DNA of 64,000 bases from Gorsachius magnificus (Eukaryota; Chordata; Aves; Pelecaniformes; Ardeidae). The position numbers and the translations under genes were made by a program. Positions 1 to 11,600 of the stretch are shown in pieces (position 1 is the stretch's first letter; each line of letters begins with the position of its first letter). The notes under the pieces were generated by a model. That model worked only from the letters and a program-made list of their open reading frames with translations, searched no databases and was not told the origin of the DNA. The DNA is taken from positions 11,470,507 to 11,534,506 of the forward strand of contig CM067086.1 of assembly GCA_034008185.1 (NCBI GenBank), read 5' to 3'.

Positions 1-1429
1 CAAATCAGAAACAAAGCAGAACACTTAGAAGAGACTGGAATGTGACATTAATAACTTCTGAAATTCATGTGTTCTTTTACTTACAATAATCCTCATATTA
101 AATAGAGACAATTTTTCATGCCGATTTTTCAGCAACACCAACACACGCATATAAATACATCCAATGGAATGGAAAAGAAAATCTCAAGATGACAATGGTA
201 ATTTATGACAATCTTTGTTTTTCCTAAATATTTGTGCATGTGAAAATCAGAATGTCTACAAATAAGCATATCAATGTAGGCCTATACACAGACTTTAGAT
301 TGGGAATTGGCTTTCTTACATCAGACTGAAACTGGCAGATCAAAAGAACTCTCACAGCATTCTTAAATGGGTCAGCAGTTGTATAAACCAATACAGAAAT
401 CTCCGCATCTGCACAAAACACTCAACTTTAGGATGTATTACAAAACTGACTTGCTCAAACCTTTCCAACTTCAACTTATTTCACCTTTCTTTTACACTCA
501 TATCTTTATCCCCAGAAGTCTGCGTAAGGATCTACCCTATGCCTTCTGATTCCAAGTCTGTATCCATTTCCTCCCCTTGACCCCTCTCATTTGACATTCC
601 CCCCAAATTTCTCTTTGCTCTTTGTCTCGAAATAGCAGAGGCACGCAACTTAATTCTGTCTGTACAGAGTTCATATCGCTTGCAATGCAAACCAGTAGTT
701 TCACACCCTTTTAAGACTTCTACAGATAGAGGTCTGCGATGTCAAGCTAATTGCAGAATATCAACCTTAACTTAAATGTGGAATAATTGGATACTACGCG
801 CATTACAAACACCTTATGAGAGACATTGCAGAAAAACAGGATGTCATCCTGCCTGTACGTATAGCTGCATTTGGGCACAAAACTGCCCAGGAACATGGTC
901 TACAGCTGTCAAGATCTTGCCACAGTGCAAGAAAAACACAGCACACATAAAGGGAGTTCATACTGGAGCATTCTATGAGCTATTCCGGTATTTCACACGA
1001 GAGGATAAACTTCCAATTTAAGGTTGGAATTTTGACCAATTTCTATTCTCAGGCAGATGTGTTTCCCATCAAGTTACTTTTCCCCTTCCAAATGACCCTC
1101 CAATCATCTCCTCTTCTGCTATCCAGACCTTTCATTTGGTGAGCACACACCCAGAAGGCACAACCCCTCCAACAGCATAACCCTTCACCCTTCGAACACG
1201 GCCTATCCCTCCAGGTTTTGTGTGTTCCCTCTAGCCGAAATGGTGCCTCCCTGAGAAAGCAAAGTGCCGCGTGTGAGCTTACTGCACAGAGAAGGTCGGA
1301 CAAACCCCGCCCTGCACGGATGTCTGCGGAAGGGTTTCCTTTCGTATGTTCTTCGAGGCCAAAAGTACACACCGCTATGCACCGGTAAATCGGGAGTATC
1401 ACGACCCTCCTCCCTTTCCAGCCAGGAAC
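1..1429. other. AT-rich stretch, presumed RNF141 intron 1; no exon recognised
   Basis: I see no coding exon, RNA gene or repeat family I can support here. If the CpG island at 1430-2115 is the RNF141 promoter, transcription runs leftward and this stretch would be its first intron. Short open frames are present on both strands, but none resembles a known protein. A plus-strand frame at 367 begins MGQQ like RNF141, but it is on the wrong strand and diverges at once. Confidence 0.4.
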
Positions 1430-2115
1430 CGATAGGAACCGACGAGGAGCAGCGCGCGGCGCCGGCCCCTCAGAGGCGGGGGGCGCAGCTGCTTCCCCGT
1501 CATCCTTTAACGGTCCTCAACGGCCGGGCTCGAGACAGGCCGCGCGCGCAAGCCCGGCCGCCTCACGCCCCCAGCGCGCGGGGCGGGGAGGGACGCGGTC
1601 CGCTCCCCCGCCGTTTCCCCGTGGCCGCCGTGCCCGCGGGCAACTGCCGCGAGACCCTTCCCGCCCCGACGGACGCAGCAGCGAGGCCCGGCACAGGGAG
1701 GCGACCGGGCTTTGCTCCCCCGGCCCGGGCCGGCTGCCCCGGAGGGCACCGTGACCGCGGGCCCCGCCAGCAACCTCACCCCAGCGCCCCGGCATCCTGC
1801 TCGCCGCCGCCCGACGGGGACCGGAGCGGGGCCGCCCCCGGGCGCGCCCCGACAGTCGGCGAGCGGCGCAGGCGCAGGGGCGGTGGCGGCTCCCGGCGCG
1901 GCTTGGTGACGCCATCGCGCGGCTCGCGCTGTTGCCTGGACACGGCGGACGCCGGGCCCGCCCCGCAGGGCCCTGGGCAGCATGACCAGGCCGGGGCCGG
2001 GCTGGGGCAGAGCCACCGGGGAGAGGCGGCGCCGCCGGGGCCGCTGCCAGCCGCCATCGCCGCCCCCCGCCGGCAGTGGCCCGGGCTGGGCGGCCGTCGC
2101 ACACAGGCGAGTGGG
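1430..2115 (-). promoter_or_regulatory. RNF141: CpG island, probable RNF141 promoter and non-coding first exon
   Basis: This stretch is very GC-rich and dense in CpG, in sharp contrast to the AT-rich DNA on both sides. It holds a tandem GGCGCA pair (1865-1876, close to an NRF1 site), a CRE-like TGACGCCA (1907-1914) and several GC boxes. On the minus strand a good donor (GGG then GTGAGG, GT at 1779-1778) could end an untranslated first exon. In human the minus-strand gene next downstream of LYVE1 is RNF141, so a leftward promoter is expected here. No RNF141 coding sequence is in the window, so the gene name rests on synteny. The island may also fire to the right. Long open frames across it, on both strands, are low-complexity R/G/P/A products of GC richness and are not called as genes. 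Confidence 0.6.
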
Positions 2116-5100
2116 CGGTTGCGTTAGGGTTGAGCGGAGCAGCCCCAGCCTGAACATCCTTTCAGTTCTGCAGCAGGAGCGGCGTACAGAGTTGCTTTCT
2201 TTTAAGAAAAATCCTGTAATAACTTGAATGACCAGAATGGGGTAGCTTTGCTGCAGACGGGCCTTTGCTGCACCCGCAGCAGATGCCCGCTCAACGCTGC
2301 ACAGCTTAGGCTTCCCAGCGTCTGAAGGGACATAGGGCTACCTGTGCCATTCTCTCTTAGTTCTATTAGCTCTAATAAATACCAGTTTAAACGATACTGA
2401 ATGGAGTCTGAGTTGCCTCATCACAGGCCAGCAATTGCTCGTGCAAAACACCTCCCCACCCTGCCAGACCAGCCAGGGGCGGGGGGGGGAAAGGACACCC
2501 CGCTCTGCGCAGAGGACGTGGGAGTCAGATGTGCGTGGCAAAGGTCAGCACTCGCTGACCTTTCTACAAAAAAACCCGCCCACATATGATAACAAGCCAT
2601 TTAGGAACAGAAGTCCTAGAACATCCTCTAGGTCATCCACATCCTGATGCTTCAAGGTTTAATTCTAGAGTTGGTTTTGTTTGGTTTTTGTGGTTTTCTT
2701 TCTTTAATTTAAAGAGGACAAAAGGAGTAGTACTTCCCCTTCCTTCCCACTTCTGTTCACACATAGACACAAACGTACTTCCCACGATAAAGGCACCCCT
2801 GTATTACAGGCAGGGATTGGGCTGGACTGGGAACCTCGCTCTATTTCCTGCGAGCCAACCACCCCTTTCGCCTAAGGTCAGCAAACATCTGTAGCCTCAG
2901 TGTGGGAATCTGAGTAGTGTTACCGTCAAATGAGTAATATAAACTGTGATCTCCTGCGAGGTGGAATGAATTATTTTCCCAAGATACTTGAGCATAATGC
3001 AACTTCTGAGGCATCAAGGAACTTCACAGCAGTTGAGAAGGTCTCAGGAAAAAAAGCACAACACTTGAGAAAAGTTAGAAACATAATGAAGAATTTCTCT
3101 TAAGTTTCTGCTACTACCAGTTAAGGGCTTGGGTTTTTTGTCACTTTCTGTCTAGAACTTAGATAGATGTTTCCTGTTTGCTTTGTAGGGGTACATCCTT
3201 TGCAATTCTATTAAACAATGAGCAAGAACATTTTGTACTTTCTAATTTGAATGTGACTGCGTAGCACTCATGTACAGACAATATCAAATACGGTACTTGT
3301 TGGTTAGCACTTATAGCTAGTTTTTATTACATACAGAGCAGCGTAACAGGCTCCTTTTAGCCTTTGTAGTGTTTGCATATATTGTGTAATGGAAAGGAGG
3401 GGCAGACCAAGCTATGTGCATCAGCCAGGTGCCAGTGTGAAGGTCAGGATGAGTTTTTAAGGTACATGATAAAACAAGACATTTATAGGTTAAGGCAATA
3501 TCTTACTATATCAACTAGGATAGGTTTTTTAGAAAGTAAACACGTCAGGGGAAAAAAAAGCCCTTGTTGAGATCTAAAAGAGAAGCAAAAGGTTTCCAGC
3601 CTGAGTGGAATTAGAGAACAATTTTCTGAATTTCTTTAGGTGTGAATGAGACAATGTGAGAGAAAAGGAAGTTGATATCTGTGGAATAGCAGTGATATTA
3701 GTAGGAGAGTAAGAGAAGTGACAGATAATTATCTCTAGGTGGTAGGGAAAAGAATAGAGAAATAGGTTAAGTTCTAATCTCTGAAAAGCGGAAAGGAGAG
3801 GCAGAAGGGAAATTGTAATATGTCACAAAAAAGTCTAAAATTACCTGGTATTCTCTGGCACTGCCTGCCTCCTTAAGCCCAGGTGCTATTCTGACACCAT
3901 CGTGACAAGTGTTGGCTGTGGCCTTTCCCCACGGCCTCATTTCTGCTGTCTACTCTCACTGCTCACATGGCATAGAGTGCTTTCAGTCAGGTGGCAAGGA
4001 GATATACATGACATTACTGCAGTGCTTTGCAAGGAGAGGAATTACTTAGCTGAGTGTGAAGGCTGTATCTAGTGCTTTCCTCCGCTGCACATTTTTCTGC
4101 TGGAATTCTGTTGATGGACATCTGAAATTAGCAGTTTTTAGAGCTGTACTAAATCACAGTCTTTCTGCAGTAGTACTGACTTAACGGCAGTGGTGGACTG
4201 TGTATCAACACAGTCCAGGCTCTTGGAGCCACGAAATATTTCTGAGCTTCAAAAAAAGAAAACAAAACAACATAGGGAATCTCTAAATACACTATTAGCA
4301 ATACACTATGACTCACTATCTATTGGAATATATAACCACTGGGCAATTTTTATATTTCTATGAATCAAAAATATGAACGTTCATAACCCAACATCCTACA
4401 CTGTAGAAAACATAATATAGGTGAACAATTCTATTGCTATGTTATTTAAGACTATGTTTTTCAAGCTGCTTGATCTAAAAAGATCTAAAAAGAAACTTCC
4501 TTTGCCATAATAACCACATATAAAAATAAGTTATCCAAACCATTTATTCAAGAAAATATTTGGTAAATTGCTAGTGTTCTTTTATAACAACTAATTACTT
4601 CTGTAACGTTAGGGTTATATGAGCTCTTTTTACTGTGAGATGGTCTTCATAAGAATAAATTGTCTAGTCAATCACATCTACCATACCTCATTTCATCCCA
4701 TACCACTTGAGATCTTTAGTATGTAGGCCACACTTAAATATACACAAAAAATCTTAAATATAACTGTTGAGATACAGTTCAAGGTTTTTTTTTTCCTGTC
4801 AAATATCTGATGCAGAAGAATGATACAGGTTTTAATAAATAAACTACTAAATTATGATGTGATGAAGATATCTAAGGAAGTTGTTCATTGTTGTATATAT
4901 ATAAACAGCATTTGTACCCTTCCTTAGGTATTTGACAGTGGGTTGATCCTTTGATTTTTTTATTCACTTGTAAACAGACTTATTCTGTTTGTAAACAGAC
5001 TTTTTTAAAACAGTATGCAACTACTTAATGGAAATAAGCTAATCTACGTGAAGGAGAGCTACAGTATCGTCATTTGATTTTAGACATTAAGTTAGCAGAC

Positions 5101-5241
5101 CTCCTCCAGCCGGACAAAAAACCTTTTTTGTTATATATCGATCTGAATTCCATGCAAATAGTTAACACACTGCATGTTATTAACAACATATTCCTAATTA
5201 CGTCCTTATTAAAGATGAAAAATGAGCTGCAATATGGATTT
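2116..5241. other. Intergenic region between RNF141 promoter and LYVE1 3' end
   Basis: No exon or recognisable transposon is visible in this AT-rich spacer. The part just beyond the CpG island carries a palindrome of nuclear-receptor half-sites (2540-2563, listed separately). The rest is simple AT-rich DNA with short T and A runs. Minus-strand AATAAA sites at about 4957-4963 and 4543-4548 could serve longer LYVE1 transcripts. Confidence 0.5.
2540..2563. promoter_or_regulatory. Perfect 10-bp inverted repeat containing two AGGTCA half-sites
   Basis: Arms AAAGGTCAGC and GCTGACCTTT are exact reverse complements around a 4-base loop (ACTC). Each arm contains AGGTCA, the nuclear-receptor half-site, so the element can be read as an inverted repeat with 8-base spacing. 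It lies about 430 bp outside the CpG island. The symmetry is directly visible. Receptor binding is inference, and this is not one of the classical spacings. Confidence 0.35.
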
Positions 5242-5251
5242 TTTATTTATT
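5242..5251 (-). terminator. LYVE1: Candidate LYVE1 polyadenylation signal (two overlapping AATAAA)
   Basis: Minus-strand reading gives AATAAATAAA about 195 nt after the LYVE1 stop codon. It is the first canonical signal downstream of the stop. More distal AATAAA sites exist, so the true 3' end is not fixed by sequence alone. Confidence 0.45.
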
Positions 5252-5445
5252 TCAAGTAAATAAGATGCCATGTCCTGCAAAAGCATTTATAGCTAAAGAT
5301 GTAATTATTAAAAAACCAAGTTTTCATATGTTAAGATAGAGAAAATACTCATTCATGAGTATGTACAATCACCCATGTGTAAAAGCATTGCTAAGTTCTG
5401 TGTGCTTCGTTTTGTATTTCTATCAAGAAGTGTACGTTCTTCCCC

Positions 5446-5632
5446 TCAAACTTCTGCTTCTAGACATTTTACTGTGGCCTCAGGCTTGGTTTTAGACTCT
5501 TCTAAGTTTTTTCCATTATTCTTTGCTTCCTTCTCAGATGTTTTGTCATTTGACTTGGCCTCTTTGAGAGCAGTAGTTTCAACCATTTCTTTTTGCTGAT
5601 TCTTGTTTGAAAATGGGAAGGTTTTCTTGTAC
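5446..5632 (-). CDS. LYVE1: LYVE1 coding exon 6 (cytoplasmic tail and stop)
   Basis: The exon encodes [19 protein letters not shown], then a Lys/Glu/Ser-rich tail ending KCLEAEV with TGA at 5448-5446. The start ([11 protein letters not shown]) and the end (CLEAEV) are the most conserved parts of the family tail. The acceptor is TTTAAAG. Confidence 0.94.
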
Positions 5633-8600
5633 CTTTAAACAGAAAAAAGGATAGTAAAGCAGAAACACTGACATATTTTGTTAGTATCACTCAAGAAATA
5701 AAGTGAAAAACATCTAGAATTAACTTTATTTGCCATACTCAAGCAAAAGTCTCACAGAGAAGAGTGGCATGCTAGATCATAGTGCTTTTTCAAGCAGTGT
5801 GCTTTCTAAAGAAACATTTTTATATTTTTTTAAAAAACAAACAATGTATACTTAGGATTCGTGATACATAATGATAAAGCTGTCTGGGCTAGGATGTGAG
5901 AAATGCACGCAACTTTTTGATATGATTTAATGATTCACTGTGTTGAAGATCTTTACGCATGACAAATGATTTCAACTATTACGTTTTCTGAACACAGTGA
6001 TAGTCCAAGAATAAAAACTTTTACCTTGAGTCTGACGTAGAAAGAAACAAAAATAAAACTGCATAAACAGGCTTATATACAAACAGATGCATGCTTCAGT
6101 GTTGCTATTTTGGCGCACTTGGAAGCGTTTCACACTAGGCATGACTGCCTAATCAAAAATAGACAATATTTGTCTTTGGTTCCTTTTCTAAAGCTAGGAA
6201 TGGCAATGGCAACAACAAACTTTATCTGCATAACAACAGGGTTTATGGTTTTGTTCTTTGTGCTACACTGTTATGCCATTATCATGACTTCTCTGCTCTC
6301 TAGCTATATATTTAAAATATTCACTGGTTTTACTCTAGGAGTTAAGTTAGTCCAAGAGAATAAAAAAAAAGAAAAAAAACTTACTTTTTGATATAGCAGA
6401 CTGCTAGAACAACTGAAATAATAAAGAAGATAACTGCCAGTACAAGAAGTGCAGTGGGGATACCTAGAGATAAAAGTGAGGTAAGCATAGAGTTTTTATA
6501 TGTACTTAATTCTAATTTCTAAAGGCTCATGAGCATAATCCCAGATTCTTAAAACAGCCTAGCCTAAGAGGTACATACACATCAACTCAAGAATAGAGGT
6601 ATGAGGAATCTCAAAAGGTTAGTTACTCCTGCTCATTTTTTCAGGAGAGATTAAACCAGGCATTCAGGCAATCCCTGACAGATGTTTGTCTAATCTGCTC
6701 ATTGGCGGGTTTTTACAACCTGCCTGGAGAACACATTTTTGCGATTAACTATCCTTACAGTTACAATGCTTTTCCTCATATTTAGCCTATTTCTCAGTTG
6801 CTGTATATTAGGATTACTTATTCACACCTCATAACTTGAGAGCACCTCCATATTTGGAGAACAACAATTTTCCTTAAAACTTTCTTGGCTTCTTTTGTTT
6901 TTAAGACCCTGCTGCGTTTTCCATTCCTCCGAGCACATGGTATTTGCTAAGACTTTCTCAGAAATGTATTTACCCCAAATCACATTAATGAGAATGAACT
7001 TCCACCATTTCATATTAAAATATTATCAAAAAGTATAAAATAAGATCTTACTACTGCTTAAAAATTATTTAAAAATTATTTAAAAATCCTCTGCCTTATA
7101 AGCTTTGCTTTTGCAAAACCCTAACACCCCTAATTCTGCCTCCGGGTTCAGCTATATGAAAATGGATGCTGGAGTAGCAAACAAATATAGTAGTAAACGT
7201 TTTTACTACTAACATCTATGAAACTAGCTCTTCTGATTAAATAGGTACTACATAGCTTTTACCTCCAAAGACAATGGCATCATGGGAAGTGTAGTTAGGA
7301 GAGTAAATCGGTGAGTATTCCTCTGGGATTTTTGTAGTAGTCCCCTCTGTTGGTAGTATAGTTTCAGTTATACATATTACACGAAATTTTTTATTTTTCA
7401 GGGATCGTTCTGACTCAGTCACACTGGGGACTGAGGTGATGATCTCAGTCAAATCAGAGCCTGAATACGCAGTTAAGTCCGTTGGTGCACTTGATGAAGG
7501 TAGTATGGTTGTAGCTGGATCTGGTTTACATGAATTAATCTGAACATCTGCAGCAGAGAAAGGAAATACATAAGAGTTGTGTTGGATGTTAGTTTTGTAC
7601 TTACTGTACACACACGTTTATTGAAATTGTTCCTCAGTCATTCCCTTCTGGCAAATTATTATTTGTTTATTCACAAATACCTTACCCAGATCAGGCATAT
7701 TCAAACATGTGGCTACAACACAGATTACACACCTTTTATCATTCCTCACATAGTTCAACACTTTTTTTGAGCAAGTGTGGTGCTCATTTTGTAAGTACAT
7801 ACCAATGACAAGATTCCTCATGAAAAATACTTAGTGCATACAAACCCCAATAATATGATCTGCTGCAGAGCAGAAGACTTAACTACAGATCCAAGATTCA
7901 AAAATATTTCTGTTATATTATGTATATGTTCAAAACATATGCATGTGCTGCTGATACTTGGAACACTATTTTGATTTCCTGGAAACAAATGTAGCCCATA
8001 AAACTTTCAGATAAACCAGGCACCAGTGTGAGATAAAAAAGTGCCACCATTCTAACAGGTGCTAGAAAGAAACAAACCTCAGACACATTCAGAAATTAAG
8101 TCATTTTAAATGATGTGAATGTCGTCTATATAAAAACATGGGTGCAAGTGGACTTTTATATGTAAATGGAAAAGCTGAGTTCTGAATCAAGCTCATGTGA
8201 AAATTCTTCTTTTCTAGTGAAGTTCTATATTCTGTAAAGCTATAAAAATTTCACTAAAGTAACAAGCAGATTACAGCATAAATAAGAGGGAAGCAATGTA
8301 TGCACTGTTCTCCAAATGAATCCCCATCGGAAGTCTGATGACGCAGTTACATTCACAGAATAAAAAGGTAAATGGCAGGGGCTTTTTACTTCTTCCACTA
8401 TAGTTTTCAAGTGATTTTGGCGTTTCTTTGGCACGAAGAAAATTGTCAGAATGATCTTCTGCCAAATATTTTGGGTAAGAAATGCCTAGAACAGGCAACA
8501 GTTTGGCAATTAAGATAAAAAAATGCAGAATCATTCTAAATATACATTATTTTCTAACCATTCAGCAAGCTTAACTTTCTTCACATACTGTAACAGTATA

Positions 8601-11600
8601 ATTTTTTTGAATTAAAGCTAAAAAAAGCAAGGAATTTGGAATTACTTGCTACCTCCTTAGCATTACCCAACCTACCCAACATTTCTGATGCAGAGTGACA
8701 CATATTTCATGCACTGAAACACCATGTCGCATAGGAACAGAAGAAACAACAGTACTAATAGGAACAGCTTCTTTTATGGCATGTTGCCTGAGTACTAATT
8801 CTCCTATGCATTCAGCAATAAAAGCTATGCACTGCAGGGAAAAACTAAGTTAGCCCAATCATGTAATTTTTAACTTTACAGGTTAGGTGATAAGTCAATT
8901 TTTAATGGTACTTTCTTTCTGCAATGCTTTCTTATCAGCAGTCAGATACTTTGTAAGCTGACTACTTATATTACCTACCCTCCCAGAATCATGAACAAAG
9001 TCCCACTGGTGAAAGCATGGCCTTCTCCCTAACAGCTTTATCCTCAGTCTCTTTGTAAGCTCCAATGTTCACAATTGCCAGACATGGTCTTAGGTCTTTA
9101 TATCTTTGCATGGGCATATCTTGCGCATCCATCTTTCTTCTGCTCTTTTCAACCCTTGTTCGCACACCTTTCCTGAAAAATTTCACGATTTTGTATATAA
9201 TCTCTTGCTCTCATTATCTAAAACTCATTGGCAAGGTCTAGGGACTGATTAGAAAGAATTTATCGATCCTGCATATGGTCTAATTATTGGGGTAGTTGTT
9301 ACATAATAACCACAGATACGGGACACTAGCAGGATCACAGTACCTCTAGTTAAATACTTATTTTTGGTTAATATCGCAGAAGTCATTAAAACCCAATACC
9401 GATCTATTGTGCTGAGAAGATCTAACTTATATCAAGGCCAAGTTCCACTGTTGTATCTTCAGTCTGGGAATAGACAGTCAAGAATGAGGGGAAGGACAGG
9501 TCTTTTCACATATAGGATGATGCACATTAAAGGAAACTGTTCAATTTTACTGATAATAGATTAGGAATCTAGTTAATTTTATGGTCTCTCAGCTGTTCTA
9601 GCTTATATTTTAATATAGTTTAATGGATACATTTCCTTTAATCAAAAAACATTCAACTTTTCCTCAAGTATCCCACTCTTGGTCTTCTTGCAAGAAAACA
9701 CACACCCCACACCCCCCCTCGTTAAAGATTTGATTCACTGTCTTTTAAATTAATGTACCTAAACAATCAAAACATATTAAGAGCATTATGTTCACTTTAC
9801 GGAATAGTAAAAACAACTCTTCTTCAAGAGCTTTCATGCCAGCACCAAATTATTAATTTGGATTAACTGAATCGACCTTTTGTATTTCTTGGAAGCTTTT
9901 TTTCCCCCCTACAGAGCTAAGCACAGTTTGACAACATTTAAGGCTGGGGGCAGGCAGGGAAGGGCCAACAAATTATAAGAACTCACTCATTATTTTTTCA
10001 TGCAGATATTAAAAAAATAATAAGACCCAAACCAAACCACAGAAAATGTAGCTGTTGTGCTTTACATACCTGAGGAATTGAAGCAGTAAACCTTAAATGT
10101 TTTAAACTGTTCAGCATACCATAGCACTAGTCCAACGTTGCCCTTACCACACTTCTTGTTGGATGTTATCCGAGGAATGACAACCAATCCATCTTTCACC
10201 CATCCATAGCTACAACAAAAAGCATCAGTCCTTTCAATATTAGATTTATTACCAGCCACCGATGTGTGTAAAGGCATTCACTAAAGGTAATGAGGCACTA
10301 ACTGATGTCATATACCTGCACGTTTCAAAGCCATGTTTCAAAGCCCTTTCAACTTGGTCTTTACTTGCCAATTGTAGATCCAGTTGATTACATGCCTTAC
10401 TTGCTTCTGAGAAATTCACTTTCTCCTCAACATAAATTCCTACACCTGTGATCCTGCAAGTTGAAAGAACAGAACCTGCAATTTAGACATAAATACTCAA
10501 GGTTAGTATTTGAATATTAGCATTTATTCCTCATGAAGAATTTAAGATCATGTTCAACTGAATTGAACACTGTTAAAAGTTTCTAGATTGAGGACATCAG
10601 AAAACTAATTTCTAGCAAAAAAAGATATACTTGAAAAATAGAACATATTTTCTTAACACGATAGTCTAGAATTTCAAGAGTTTGGCTGTTATTAGACTAG
10701 ATGCATATACAGTTGGCATTTGAGTCATTATTTCTTACTAAAGACACTCTTATTTGTCATACTTATTCATACAAAATGGGAAGAGTAATTAGACAGGGTT
10801 TTTTTTCTTTTTTTTTTAAATTAAAATGATAAAACTAACAGTTGCACTGAGGCACTGATTGTGTCAGTACACCACTCTTACCAATATGAATTCTATCAAA
10901 TGTATTATACATAATTTTTCATGGAATTAATATACTAACAAGAAAATATGCCTATAAAGATTTTATCATTCCTTATACTCCTTATTCCTCCTAAACTTAT
11001 GTGGTTTTTTTCCTATCTTGGCACAATGCTTCCATCCCACAGCCACTGTTGAGTGTTCAATTTACTGAGTGCTTGGCAGGCAGCAGCAAAAGCAGGGATA
11101 GGCCAGGTGAATTTATGACACTTTTCCCCATTTCTCCTCCACAGGCAGTTCATCCAGCTTTTTTAGATAGCCACAGCTGCCACGCTATTCATAACACCTG
11201 CACCAGGAAATGCATAGCTTAGGTCTGATTACAGCTGCTCTGCTTTCTTAGCCTGTGTTAAGGACATAGGACAGAATTCAGGATTTGACACAGACAAGGA
11301 GAAAGGATATTACTCTTTTGCCTCCATATTTCACCGGAAGCATATGCTAGAAAAGAGATTTTTTCCTTTTGAGTTACATACAGTATTTGCCATGTTAAAT
11401 GAAACATTTCAAAATTTCATTGCAAATATTTCAGATAACCAACAGCCACAGGTGTTACTTCCTCTCTCAATATGCTTTTCAGACTGTGCGCTCACCAGAT
11501 ACATACACTAATGAATACTTCATAAAAATCTATGCATCAGAATACAGGCAATCCACAAACTCTCAAGGCAGGATGAAGTGATGCCTGCAGATCCACCACA

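Noticed and set aside
367..549. Plus-strand frame starting MGQQ, like the RNF141 N-terminus
   Set aside because: Only four residues agree, the strand is opposite to that expected for RNF141, and the rest does not match.
1264..2157. Long open frames on both strands across the CpG island (up to 287 codons)
   Set aside because: They overlap each other in several frames and encode low-complexity R/G/P/A sequence, as GC-rich DNA without stops does. There is no domain and no splice logic.
5502..5690. Minus-strand frame overlapping LYVE1 exon 6 in another frame
   Set aside because: Shadow of the real exon; the LYVE1 frame is fixed by the upstream splice phase and the CLEAEV terminus.
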